Notes: a model not told the origin generated them from the letters alone. Positions 7,752-13,836 are shown, counted from the stretch's first letter. The stretch: DNA of 18,285 bases from CAZQLW01 sp964639875 (GCA_964639875.1 CAZXEM010000020.1:1-18285); one strand, 5' to 3'. Numbers and translations: made by a program.

Positions 7752-8318
7752 TTATTTCCCTTTACTTATGCTTCCGCAACAAACTTCGCACTCATCACTG
7801 AAACATAAACATTCGGGTTCGTAATATTCTCGTGGATGTTTACAACTTGGACATCTTTCTAAAGGTTCTTCACCAGTATGAATATAACCGCATTTACTAC
7901 ATTTCCACCTGATTGGCTTGTCCCTTTTGAAAACACTACCTTTTTCTACCATTGCTAACAATTTTTTGTAACGGTTTTCATGTTCCTTTTCAACTTTAGC
8001 AATTTCTCGGAAAAGTTTTGCCGCTTTTTCATTACCTTCTTCTTCAGCTTCTTTAGCAAATTGTGGATACATTTCAGTAGTTTCGTAATGTTCACCCTCA
8101 ATCGCTGCTTTCAGATTTGCTTCAGTATCACTTATCCCGTTAAGAAGTTTAAATTCATCTTTAGCATGTTGCACTTCATTCATTGCAGTTTCTTCAAAAA
8201 TTTTTGCAATGTAAAGGAACCCTTCTTTCCGAGCAACTTTAGCAAAATAGGTATATTTGTTCCTTGCCTGTGATTCTCCAGCAAAAGCAGTTTTTAAATT
8301 TTCAATAGTTTTAGACAT
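7752..8318 (-). CDS. rbr: Rubrerythrin with an extra cysteine-rich tail
   Basis: Rubrerythrin reduces hydrogen peroxide using a di-iron site, taking electrons through a rubredoxin centre, and protects anaerobes from oxygen. Residues 1-125 form the four-helix ferritin-like domain, with ligands E15, E48-x2-H51, E76/E79 and E110-x2-H113. Residues 138-168 form the rubredoxin domain (C140-x2-C143, C156-x2-C159). After it comes a tail (169-188) with five more cysteines (170, 172, 177, 180, 181), not part of a usual rubrerythrin. Shine-Dalgarno GAGGT lies 8 nt before the ATG at 8318. It converges with the PLP enzyme gene (12 bp apart). The organism is therefore probably anaerobic or microaerophilic. 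Confidence 0.93.
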   Translation of the reverse strand: MSKTIENLKTAFAGESQARNKYTYFAKVARKEGFLYIAKIFEETAMNEVQHAKDEFKLLNGISDTEANLKAAIEGEHYETTEMYPQFAKEAEEEGNEKAAKLFREIAKVEKEHENRYKKLLAMVEKGSVFKRDKPIRWKCSKCGYIHTGEEPLERCPSCKHPREYYEPECLCFSDECEVCCGSISKGK

Positions 8319-8455
8319 TTTCTGTTACCTCGTTTTAAGTTATTTTTATTTTCAGAGAGAACCCATTATTAAAGTTTTCTTTTCTTAAATGCTAAAAACA
8401 CATGAAACCATCTTATTCTTTTTACCCCACTAGCCACTGGTCAGGTGCGGACAAA

Positions 8456-8465
8456 GTATATAAAC
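8456..8465 (+). promoter_or_regulatory. Strong TATA box for the LAGLIDADG gene
   Basis: GTATATAAAC is centred 26 nt before the ATG at 8486, with no ribosome site between, giving a leaderless message. The transcript may read on into tRNA-Leu. Confidence 0.7.
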
Positions 8466-8485
8466 CGGTCATCTGATTATGAATA

Positions 8486-9187
8486 ATGAACAAAGAAGTG
8501 ATTGAAATGAATGTTGGAAAAATATACAAATTACCGATTAATAATAAAACCGCTTACATTGCAGGAGTGATAATTGGAGATGGCAACATCTCAAATTCCA
8601 AAAAGTCAAAAACTGACCACAGTAAAGATTATCGAATTACTATTGAAATGATTGATAAAGAATTTTTAGAAACATTTTCTAAATTAATTAAATCTTTAAT
8701 CACAACAAAAAGTAAAGTTAAATGTCGCCTAAGAGATACAAAAGATAAACCTCATTATTCTTTTCAATTCAGGAATAAAAGTTTTTATTATTTTTTAGTT
8801 AACGATTTAGAGATCCCAGCTGGAAAGAAATCAAATATTGTTCAAATCCCACATAAATTACTTAGTTCAATGAAACTACAAAAACATTTTTTAGCAGGAT
8901 TATTTGATACTGATGGAGGGATAAGAAGTAATACTCTTGGCTTTACATCTGCAAGTCAACAATTAATGAAAGATACCAGTAAAATTCTATCTACTTTTCG
9001 AATTAAACATAATTTAGAATCCTGGTTAAATAAAAAGTATTCTACGTATTATTATGGACTTAGGATTTCTTTAAAAGATACCGATAGATTTTTAAATGAA
9101 TTCCCTATTAAAAATAAAAACAAATTGAAAAAATGTTTTCATCATGTGGACGTGCCGGAGTGGTCAAACGGGCAGGATAATTTTTAA
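8486..9187 (+). CDS. LAGLIDADG homing endonuclease overlapping tRNA-Leu
   Basis: This 233-aa protein has two LAGLIDADG helices: YIAGVIIGDGNIS (about 24-36) and FLAGLFDTDGGI (about 136-147). Each carries its metal-binding acidic residue (D32 and D143 region), the layout of a monomeric two-motif homing endonuclease. Such enzymes cut long asymmetric sites and spread introns or their own genes. Here the gene is not inside an intron. It lies upstream of tRNA-Leu, and its last 13 codons (9146-9184) plus stop are the tRNA 5' exon and the first bases of intron 1, so residues VDVPEWSNGQDNF are tRNA sequence read as protein. The start is fixed by a TATA box 26 nt away. I infer that it targets the tRNA-Leu locus or moves with it; activity is untested. 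Confidence 0.87.
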   Translation: MNKEVIEMNVGKIYKLPINNKTAYIAGVIIGDGNISNSKKSKTDHSKDYRITIEMIDKEFLETFSKLIKSLITTKSKVKCRLRDTKDKPHYSFQFRNKSFYYFLVNDLEIPAGKKSNIVQIPHKLLSSMKLQKHFLAGLFDTDGGIRSNTLGFTSASQQLMKDTSKILSTFRIKHNLESWLNKKYSTYYYGLRISLKDTDRFLNEFPIKNKNKLKKCFHHVDVPEWSNGQDNF

Positions 9188-9210
9188 TAATATGTTAATA
9201 ATTATGCCAA
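9177..9210 (+). other. tRNA-Leu intron 1, non-canonical site 30/31, 34 nt
   Basis: The junction folds as a bulge-helix-bulge. The central helix GGCA (9171-9174) pairs perfectly with TGCC (9205-9208). The 3-nt bulges are GGA (9175-9177) and AAG (9209-9211), and the inner helix is TAATT (9178-9182) with AATTA (9200-9204). Cutting after the second bulge base on each side gives the exon junction CAGG|G needed for the anticodon stem. The outer helix is weak, so this is a relaxed form. The endonuclease stop codon lies inside the intron. Confidence 0.82.
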
Positions 9211-9217
9211 GCTTAGG

Positions 9218-9271
9218 TTGTTCTGGTAGTTATATTGGGTGTAATGAGCTTAACTGCGATGAATAAAAGAC
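9218..9271 (+). other. tRNA-Leu intron 2, canonical site 37/38, 54 nt
   Basis: After G37 the 5' bulge is GGT (9216-9218) and the 3' bulge ACA (9270-9272). The central helix CTTA (9212-9215) pairs with AAAG (9266-9269) at 3 of 4 positions. The inner helix TGTTC (9219-9223) pairs with GAATA (9261-9265). The outer helix is the anticodon stem itself. Confidence 0.8.
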
Positions 9272-9337
9272 ACCCTGTGACTTAGTGTCTACGCAGGTTC
9301 GAACCCTGCCGTCCACACTTTTTTATAATTAGTTTAA

Positions 9338-9391
9338 GGCAGGTAAAGAAATCAGAGATTTCTGCTTATCTGCCGTCCACATTCTTTTTTT
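9338..9391 (+). repeat. Hairpin tail repeating the tRNA-Leu 3' end, then T7 terminator
   Basis: CTGCCGTCCACA (9370-9381) is an exact second copy of the tRNA 3' end (9306-9317), 64 bp downstream. It is the 3' arm of a strong hairpin: GGCAGGTAA (9338-9346) pairs with TTATCTGCC (9366-9374) and AGAAATC (9347-9353) with GATTTCT (9357-9363), with an AGA loop and a 2-nt bulge. T7 (9385-9391) ends it. It may act as a terminator; the copied tRNA end is unexplained. Confidence 0.75.
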
Positions 9392-9399
9392 CTTAAGAA

Positions 9400-10914
9400 T
9401 TATTTCTTACTTTTCTTCTTCTTATCTTCATCGTCCAAGATAGGCTTTACTGTTGGAAAGAAGATAACGTCTCTAATAGAATCCTGACTTGTAAGAATAA
9501 CAACAATTCGATCTACCCCAAATCCTAATCCTCCAGCGGGAGGCATTCCATATTCCATTGCATTAACAAAATCTTCATCCATTGGATGAGCTTCGTCAGC
9601 TCCGGCCCTTAATTGTTCAGCCTGTTCCTCTAACAATTTTCTTTGTAAGACAGGATCATTTAACTCCGAATATGCGTTACTAAGTTCCATTCCTAAGCAA
9701 AATGATTCAAACCGTTCAATTAATCTTGCATCTTTTGGATGAGGTTTACAAAGTGGAGTTGATTCTTTAGGATGATCAATGATATGCACTGGTTGAACAA
9801 GTTTATCTTCTACCAATTCTTCAAAAAGTAATTGCACTCCCAGACCCCAATTGAATTTACCCTCATAATCAATATTATTACTCTTAACGACTTCTTTAAT
9901 ATTTTCTTCAGTCATTTTAGAAACGTCAATCTTTGCATACTTTTTAATCGCATCAATCATCGATAACCTTTTCCAAGGTGCTTTAAAATCAATAACTACT
10001 TCTTCACCACGATATGTTTGTTTAACTTTCGTTGAGCCGTTAATTGCCAAACAAGATTTTTCTACTACTTCTTCCAAATATTGCATCATTGTCCGATAAT
10101 CTACATAAGCTTCATAAACTTCTAACATCGTAAATTCGGGATTATGAGTAGTATCAACATCTTCGTTCCTGAAATTTTTACAGATAGTAAAAACCTTTTC
10201 AAAACCGCCAACAAGTAACCGTTTCAAATATAATTCTGGAGAAATTGATAAAAACATTTTCATGTCCCAAGCATTAATGTGAGTTTCAAACGGTCGAGCA
10301 TTAGCACCACCATAAACTGTTTGTAAAAGTGGAGTTTCTGCTTCCAAGAAACCTTTTTGATGAAAATAGTCACGAATGATTTTAATTATTTCTGCCCTGT
10401 TCATAAAAACTTTTTTTGTATCTGGGCTCATGAACAAATCAACATACCTTTGTCGGTATCTTAGTTCAATATCTTTTAATCCGTGATACTTTTCAGGTAA
10501 CATCATTACAGATTTGCACAATATTTCTGCAGAATTAACTTCAATAGTAACTTCGCCCATTCTGGTTTTGAATATTTTTCCTTCCACGCCGATAATATCG
10601 CCAACATCAACTTTTTTAGCAAAAATTTTATAATTTTCTAAAAGGTCTTTAGATAAATAAAGTTGCACTCTGCCAGACTGATCCTGAATATGAAAAAAGC
10701 TAGCTTTACCCATAACTCTTTTTAACATTACCCTTCCAGCAACAGAAACTGTATCTTTAGTATGTTCTTCTTTTTTTAAGCTTGAATATTTTACGTTAAT
10801 GTCAGCAGCGTGATTTGCTTGGTTGTAGGTGTAAGGGTACGGATTGATCCCTTGCTCTAATAAATCTTTAAGTTTGTTCAGTTTACTTTCGTCCAACTTT
10901 AATTTTTTTGCCAT
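9400..10914 (-). CDS. lysS: Lysyl-tRNA synthetase, class II
   Basis: LysRS charges tRNA-Lys with lysine for translation. At 504 aa the protein has full family length: a short N-terminal helix, an OB-fold anticodon-binding domain at about 55-135 (VSVAGRVMLKRVMGKASFFHIQD), and a class II catalytic core from about 150. Motif 2, FRNEDVDTTHNPEFTMLE, is at 248-265, and motif 3, GGLGFGVDRIVV, is near 462-473. The C-terminal tail is lysine-rich (DDEDKKKKSKK). Many archaea use class I LysRS instead, so the bacterial-type class II enzyme is worth noting, though class II is also frequent in DPANN and other archaea. A TATA element (10939-10946) lies about 28 nt before the ATG at 10914, giving a leaderless message. 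It converges with the tRNA-Leu locus, the tail's T run ending 8 bp from its stop. Confidence 0.96.
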   Translation of the reverse strand: MAKKLKLDESKLNKLKDLLEQGINPYPYTYNQANHAADINVKYSSLKKEEHTKDTVSVAGRVMLKRVMGKASFFHIQDQSGRVQLYLSKDLLENYKIFAKKVDVGDIIGVEGKIFKTRMGEVTIEVNSAEILCKSVMMLPEKYHGLKDIELRYRQRYVDLFMSPDTKKVFMNRAEIIKIIRDYFHQKGFLEAETPLLQTVYGGANARPFETHINAWDMKMFLSISPELYLKRLLVGGFEKVFTICKNFRNEDVDTTHNPEFTMLEVYEAYVDYRTMMQYLEEVVEKSCLAINGSTKVKQTYRGEEVVIDFKAPWKRLSMIDAIKKYAKIDVSKMTEENIKEVVKSNNIDYEGKFNWGLGVQLLFEELVEDKLVQPVHIIDHPKESTPLCKPHPKDARLIERFESFCLGMELSNAYSELNDPVLQRKLLEEQAEQLRAGADEAHPMDEDFVNAMEYGMPPAGGLGFGVDRIVVILTSQDSIRDVIFFPTVKPILDDEDKKKKSKK

Positions 10915-10938
10915 AGACGAGAACTAATAGCTATGGTT

Positions 10939-10946
10939 ATTTAAAT
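10939..10946 (-). promoter_or_regulatory. TATA box for lysS
   Basis: On the minus strand TTTAAATA is centred about 28 nt before the lysS ATG; no ribosome site is present. Confidence 0.5.
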
Positions 10947-10960
10947 ATTTTGATAAAGAA

Positions 10961-11620
10961 TTAGGATTCAGAAGGTTCATCACTAACTTCTGCTATTATC
11001 TTCTTAACTTTCTTTCTTGCAAATTTGTGCGCTAAATGTAACGGCTCAGGCATTTTATGTGGGAACTTAATAATCTTAGAAACAGTATCTAACGTGGAAC
11101 CTAACGAAACTAAATGGCCAGGAGAAACGTAAACGGGGTTAGCATGTTCTCGAGTAATAATTTCAAATCCAACAATATCGTTATAAAGCATAATTTTTCC
11201 TTTATCAACATTACCAAAAACTAGTTTCTGAGTTACGCCAATAGTAGGTTTGTTTAAAGCTAGTCCTAAATGTGATGCAATTCCTAATTTACGAGGATGA
11301 GCAACACCGGTACCGCTAACCAAAATTAAATCGGGTTCTTGTTCCAAACTGTTAAAAGCTTCAATCATTGCCGGCATTTCACGATATGCTTGAAAACCTG
11401 GCCGGTAAGGCAAAGGATTAGTAAGAAGATATTTCTTTTTTTCAACAATTTCCATGGAAGGGAATTCACAAACTACAACATATGCTAAAATGTTATCACC
11501 AACAACAGCACAATCTATCCCGCCAATGGTTTTAATTCTATTAAAATCATCTCTAAGAATAATTTTCCGTGCTAGCTTTGCTTGCTCTCTTTTTAGTTCG
11601 AATGTGTCCAATATGTTCAC
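10961..11620 (-). CDS. nfi: Endonuclease V homologue with a substituted catalytic Asp
   Basis: Endonuclease V cuts the second phosphodiester 3' of deoxyinosine (DNA repair) or of inosine in RNA. The 219-aa protein has the family length and landmarks: GGIDCAV with D36, PYRPGFQAYRE with E81, the AHPRKLGIASHLG block (107-119), PTIGVTQK (125-132) and VYVSPGH with H169. In the usual motif VDGHGIAHPR the Asp is a metal ligand (D110 in E. coli numbering). Here the motif reads VSGTGVAHPR, with Ser102 and Thr104 in place of Asp and His. The other ligands are intact. The start is GTG at 11620, with a weak AAAGG before it. It lies 46 bp upstream of lysS on the same strand but lysS has its own promoter. 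Activity may be reduced or altered. Confidence 0.88.
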   Translation of the reverse strand: MNILDTFELKREQAKLARKIILRDDFNRIKTIGGIDCAVVGDNILAYVVVCEFPSMEIVEKKKYLLTNPLPYRPGFQAYREMPAMIEAFNSLEQEPDLILVSGTGVAHPRKLGIASHLGLALNKPTIGVTQKLVFGNVDKGKIMLYNDIVGFEIITREHANPVYVSPGHLVSLGSTLDTVSKIIKFPHKMPEPLHLAHKFARKKVKKIIAEVSDEPSES

Positions 11621-11697
11621 CCTTTTGAATAATATATAGTCAAGAACAGAACTGCTTTATAAATGTTTTGTTACTTATTAGTGGTTATATCGGAAAA

Positions 11698-11708
11698 GTT
11701 TATAAAAG
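11698..11708 (+). promoter_or_regulatory. TATA box setting the start at 11729
   Basis: GTTTATAAAAG is centred 25 nt before ATG 11729. This argues for that start over an in-frame ATG at 11663, which lies upstream of the TATA box. Confidence 0.6.
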
Positions 11709-11728
11709 AGAATCTGATATTTATAAAA

Positions 11729-12313
11729 ATGGAAGAACCAAATAAAATCATTGGATATCATTATACTAATCCTAAAGCTTATCAATCTATGGATACAAAT
11801 GGGGTAGATAGAAATTTCAGAACTCCGTTTAATGATTTTCGAGGATTAATTCCTAGTAAAATGTTCGTTCATCCAAATTTAAAAGGGTTTCCAAATGAAG
11901 CGTACAATAAAGTCATTGAGGGATTATTTGAACCAGAACCAAAATCGTGGTTAGAAAATCCAGAATTCCCGTTTCTATGGAAATTATTAATGCATGATAT
12001 TTGTAGAGAAGAAGAAACTATACTTCTAAGTTTCGAATTAGAACCAAAAGATAAAGCATACGTTGTTGAAAGAGCTCACGTTGAAAGAGAATTATATAAA
12101 GAAGCAAAAGGGCAAGGGAAACCAACTAGAGAATCTAAAAATAAAGCTTTCAAACAGTATTGGGAATCAAGAGTTCCAGTGTTTGAATATGACGGAAGTT
12201 ATTCAGCCCCGCAATTAGCAATCTGGTCTCCAATAGAATTTGAAAGGTTAAATGTTGAATGGGTTAAACCTACTGATGAAGTTTGGCAAAGAGTTCTAGA
12301 TAATAAATGGTAA
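11729..12313 (+). CDS. Unknown soluble protein, 194 aa
   Basis: No signal or membrane segments. It begins with IIGYHYTNPKAYQSM and contains MFVHPNLKGFPNEAY, ILLSFELEPKDKAYVVERAHVERELY, YWESRVPVFEYDGSYSAPQLAIWSPIEFERL, many aromatic and charged residues, and a conserved-looking C-terminus. The N-terminal HYT pattern and the alternating strand-like segments recall small ADP-ribosyltransferase-like or toxin-like folds, but I see no complete catalytic signature and do not assign one. The leaderless start at 11729 is preferred over 11663 because the TATA box lies between the two. An 18-bp repeat begins on the last base of its stop codon. Confidence 0.72.
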   Translation: MEEPNKIIGYHYTNPKAYQSMDTNGVDRNFRTPFNDFRGLIPSKMFVHPNLKGFPNEAYNKVIEGLFEPEPKSWLENPEFPFLWKLLMHDICREEETILLSFELEPKDKAYVVERAHVERELYKEAKGQGKPTRESKNKAFKQYWESRVPVFEYDGSYSAPQLAIWSPIEFERLNVEWVKPTDEVWQRVLDNKW

Positions 12314-12330
12314 ACTACCATCCAAAAACT
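12313..12330 (+). repeat. 18-bp direct repeat, left copy
   Basis: AACTACCATCCAAAAACT, identical to 13094-13111. This copy is followed by CATACCATAA rather than a TATA box, so it resembles a promoter-upstream element without a working promoter. The rest of 12331-12456 contains only the TATA-like ATATTTATAT (about 12414-12423) and GGTGAT (12445-12450) serving the next gene. Confidence 0.7.
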
Positions 12331-12456
12331 CATACCATAATAATGGAAGAAAAGTTACTTGTGGGTGGTTTTTTGAGGCGAGTAAATAGAGCATTATTCA
12401 TTATCTAACCGAAATATTTATATGCTAATTAAAGATTACACAAATGGTGATAAATA

Positions 12457-13068
12457 ATGGGATTCTTTACAAAATATAACAAATTAATTACTGATTTAGA
12501 AGATAATATTAAACTAGTCAAAGGAGAATGTGGAGCTATTGACCATAATTTAAGTAAAGCACAAGATAATATTAAAGAATTAATTAGTTTTGTTAATGAA
12601 GATAAATATGTTGAAGCACATAAGTTATATCGCAAAATAAAAAGAAACATCAATGCCGCTTCTAATTCAGTGAGAAGAGCATGTAACCAACCTAGAGAAT
12701 GGGAATTATTAAAGTTATTAAAAAAATTTGAAATTTCTATTAATGCAGAACATAAACCAATAATTAAACAACAAAGAGTGCAGATTCATTTAGGTTTTGC
12801 AACTTTACAAACTTATGTTTCAAAAATTGATAACGAATTGGCTAAAGAACTTAAACAGATTATGGCAATAATTGAATCTGCAAAACAACCGCTTAATGAT
12901 AAACAAAAAACAAACTTGATCAATAAAATATCTTTATTGAAAAACCATATAGATGGAACAATAGGATTTGGCCCTGATCATGTAGGCGCATTACAAGTAA
13001 TCATTGCTTTAAACGAAATTGAAAAAGTACTGAAAAAAGAAAAGAATTCACCGCAATTTAAAGCTTAG
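12457..13068 (+). CDS. Unknown helical protein, 203 aa
   Basis: Almost entirely alpha-helical by composition, with heptad-like hydrophobic spacing around residues 5-70 (YNKLITDLEDNIKLVKGE) and 120-175, and no signal peptide or membrane segment. It has a basic middle (KIKRNINAASNSVRRACNQPREWELLKLLKKFE). It may be a coiled-coil or four-helix scaffold; the family is not recognised. GGTGAT (12445-12450) lies 6 nt before the ATG, and a TATA-like element lies about 35 nt upstream, so this gene has a short leader. Identical 18-bp repeats sit 127 bp upstream and 26 bp downstream, bracketing the gene as a unit of about 0.8 kb. Confidence 0.74.
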   Translation: MGFFTKYNKLITDLEDNIKLVKGECGAIDHNLSKAQDNIKELISFVNEDKYVEAHKLYRKIKRNINAASNSVRRACNQPREWELLKLLKKFEISINAEHKPIIKQQRVQIHLGFATLQTYVSKIDNELAKELKQIMAIIESAKQPLNDKQKTNLINKISLLKNHIDGTIGFGPDHVGALQVIIALNEIEKVLKKEKNSPQFKA

Positions 13069-13093
13069 GTGATTATTTTTTTCTTTTATACTG

Positions 13094-13119
13094 AACTACC
13101 ATCCAAAAACTTATATAAT
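13094..13119 (+). promoter_or_regulatory. 18-bp repeat (right copy) fused to the pilin-like gene promoter
   Basis: AACTACCATCCAAAAACT (13094-13111) runs directly into TTATATAAT (13111-13119), centred 28 nt before ATG 13143. In this copy the repeat occupies the BRE/upstream position of a leaderless promoter. Confidence 0.65.
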
Positions 13120-13142
13120 CCGTTCTCTTTTACAATTAAATT

Positions 13143-13601
13143 ATGAACAAAAGAGGGATAGCTCCGTTAGTAGCTACATTACTTTTAATTTCTTTCGCCG
13201 TAGCTCTAGGAATAGTAATCATGAACTTTGGACAGGCACAAGTAGAGTTAGAAGCACAATGTCCGATAGAAATCGGATTACACTTATCTGAAATTGGTGG
13301 TCAAAAAGTTGCTTGTTACAATGTTGCAACTCAACAAATTACTTTCACCATGGAAAATGGAGTAAACATTAACGTTGAAGGTTTAATTGTTAACGTGATT
13401 GGAACACAAAAAGCTGAATCAACAGAATTAAGCAATGCTAAGATAGGTAAAGCTGGAACTTATATGGGTAGTGTTGCTTACAATTTTGCGGAAGGGGGAG
13501 CAATAAGACAAGTAAAAATAACTCCGAAAATTAAACTTTATGATAAAGAACAAATCTGTGTTGAAAAAGCGTTAATTGTTGAAAATATAAGAGATTGTTA
13601 A
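13143..13601 (+). CDS. Archaeal type IV pilin-like protein
   Basis: The N-terminus MNKRGIAPLVATLLLISFAVALG is a class III signal: a short basic leader KRG followed directly by a 20-residue hydrophobic helix that forms the pilus core after cleavage by a prepilin peptidase such as PibD/FlaK. The mature domain (about 35-152) is strand-rich, with four cysteines (40, 58, 139 and 152) that could form disulphides, and resembles archaeal pilin/archaellin N-terminal-domain proteins of unknown detailed role. Length (152 aa) is typical of minor or adhesion pilins. It is transcribed alone from a leaderless promoter and converges with tRNA-Ser. No assembly ATPase or platform gene is in the window. Surface location is inferred. 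Confidence 0.82.
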   Translation: MNKRGIAPLVATLLLISFAVALGIVIMNFGQAQVELEAQCPIEIGLHLSEIGGQKVACYNVATQQITFTMENGVNINVEGLIVNVIGTQKAESTELSNAKIGKAGTYMGSVAYNFAEGGAIRQVKITPKIKLYDKEQICVEKALIVENIRDC

Positions 13602-13624
13602 TTCTAATTTATTAAAAATTAAAG

Positions 13625-13680
13625 AAAAAAACAACGCCGAGGCTGATATCAGAAACAAAGTTTCTGGAACCATCCCCGGC
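13625..13680 (-). repeat. Hairpin tail repeating the tRNA-Ser 3' end, then T7 terminator
   Basis: ACAACGCCGAGGCTG (plus-strand sense) occurs at 13631-13645 and again at 13688-13702, inside the tRNA-Ser 3' end, 57 bp apart. On the minus strand the distal copy is the 3' arm of a long hairpin. GCCGGGG (13674-13680) pairs with CCTCGGC (13636-13642) with one G-U pair, imitating the 7-bp acceptor stem with G73 next to it. Inside, CAGAAAC and GTTTCTG form a perfect 7-bp stem with a 3-nt loop (13650-13666). T7 (13625-13631) follows. The layout matches the tRNA-Leu tail. Confidence 0.75.
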
Positions 13681-13737
13681 TAGTTTCACAACGCCGAGGC
13701 TGGGATTTGAACCCAGATATCCGTGAGGAAACCAGCT

Positions 13738-13784
13738 TACTTCACGATAAACGGAGTAAATGATTAAAAAACCCCGTTTTTCAA
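13738..13784 (-). other. tRNA-Ser intron 2, canonical site 37/38, 47 nt
   Basis: The cut after A37 and before A38 is set by the anticodon stem. The central helix CTGC to GAAG pairs at 3 of 4 positions. An internal stem AACGGGG/CTCCGTT stabilises the intron. The fold is a relaxed bulge-helix-bulge with one extra unpaired base. Confidence 0.72.
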
Positions 13785-13801
13785 TAGCAGGCTAGCGCAA
13801 T

Positions 13802-13836
13802 TTTCTGCTCTGCGTAAACCTTTGCTTGCGCAAAGT
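13802..13836 (-). other. tRNA-Ser intron 1, non-canonical D-loop site 20/21, 35 nt
   Basis: A bulge-helix-bulge fold with central helix TCTG (13842-13839) to CAGA (13807-13804) perfectly paired. The bulges are GTA and AAA, and a 7-bp inner helix joins CTTTGCG to CGCAGAG. Excision restores GGT|ATTGC, giving the invariant A21 and a normal D-stem, which the unspliced reading lacks. Confidence 0.8.

Larger units (their letters stand above)
9146..9317 (+). tRNA. tRNA-Leu(UAG) with two introns
   Basis: Exons are 9146-9176, 9211-9217 and 9272-9317, giving an 84-nt mature RNA without encoded CCA. The acceptor stem GTGGACG/CGTCCAC pairs perfectly over 7 bp. The D-arm has CCG/CGG with GG in the loop, and the T-arm is GCAGG-TTCGAAC-CCTGC. 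A long type II variable arm contains GAC/GTC, and the discriminator is A73 as in leucine tRNAs. Only after removing both introns does a perfect anticodon stem CAGGG/CCCTG form, with loop CTTAGGA and anticodon TAG. Position 8 is T, position 33 is T, position 37 is G and the 15-48 pair is G-C. An AT-rich element about 30 nt upstream could be a TATA box, or the tRNA may be cut from the endonuclease transcript. A T6 run (9319-9324) follows. Confidence 0.9.

Noticed and set aside
7980..8273. 97-aa phenylalanine-rich open frame
   Set aside because: Antisense shadow of the helical domain of rubrerythrin.
9146..9317. Single-intron tRNA reading with anticodon AAT, or a group I intron in tRNA-Leu
   Set aside because: A one-intron fold leaves a mismatched anticodon stem or an A34 anticodon, and the inserts (34 and 54 nt) are far too short for a group I core; two bulge-helix-bulge introns explain every base.
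11663..11728. N-terminal extension of the 194-aa protein
   Set aside because: It would start upstream of the TATA box that best explains transcription at 11729.
12343..12408. 21-codon ORF starting MEEKLLVGGF
   Set aside because: No TATA box or ribosome site at the right distance and no recognisable composition; probably chance.
13795..13836. tRNA-Ser intron placed at 26/27, using the TTGCG direct repeat
   Set aside because: It leaves a non-standard D-loop without A21 and no 4-bp central helix; the 20/21 site has both.
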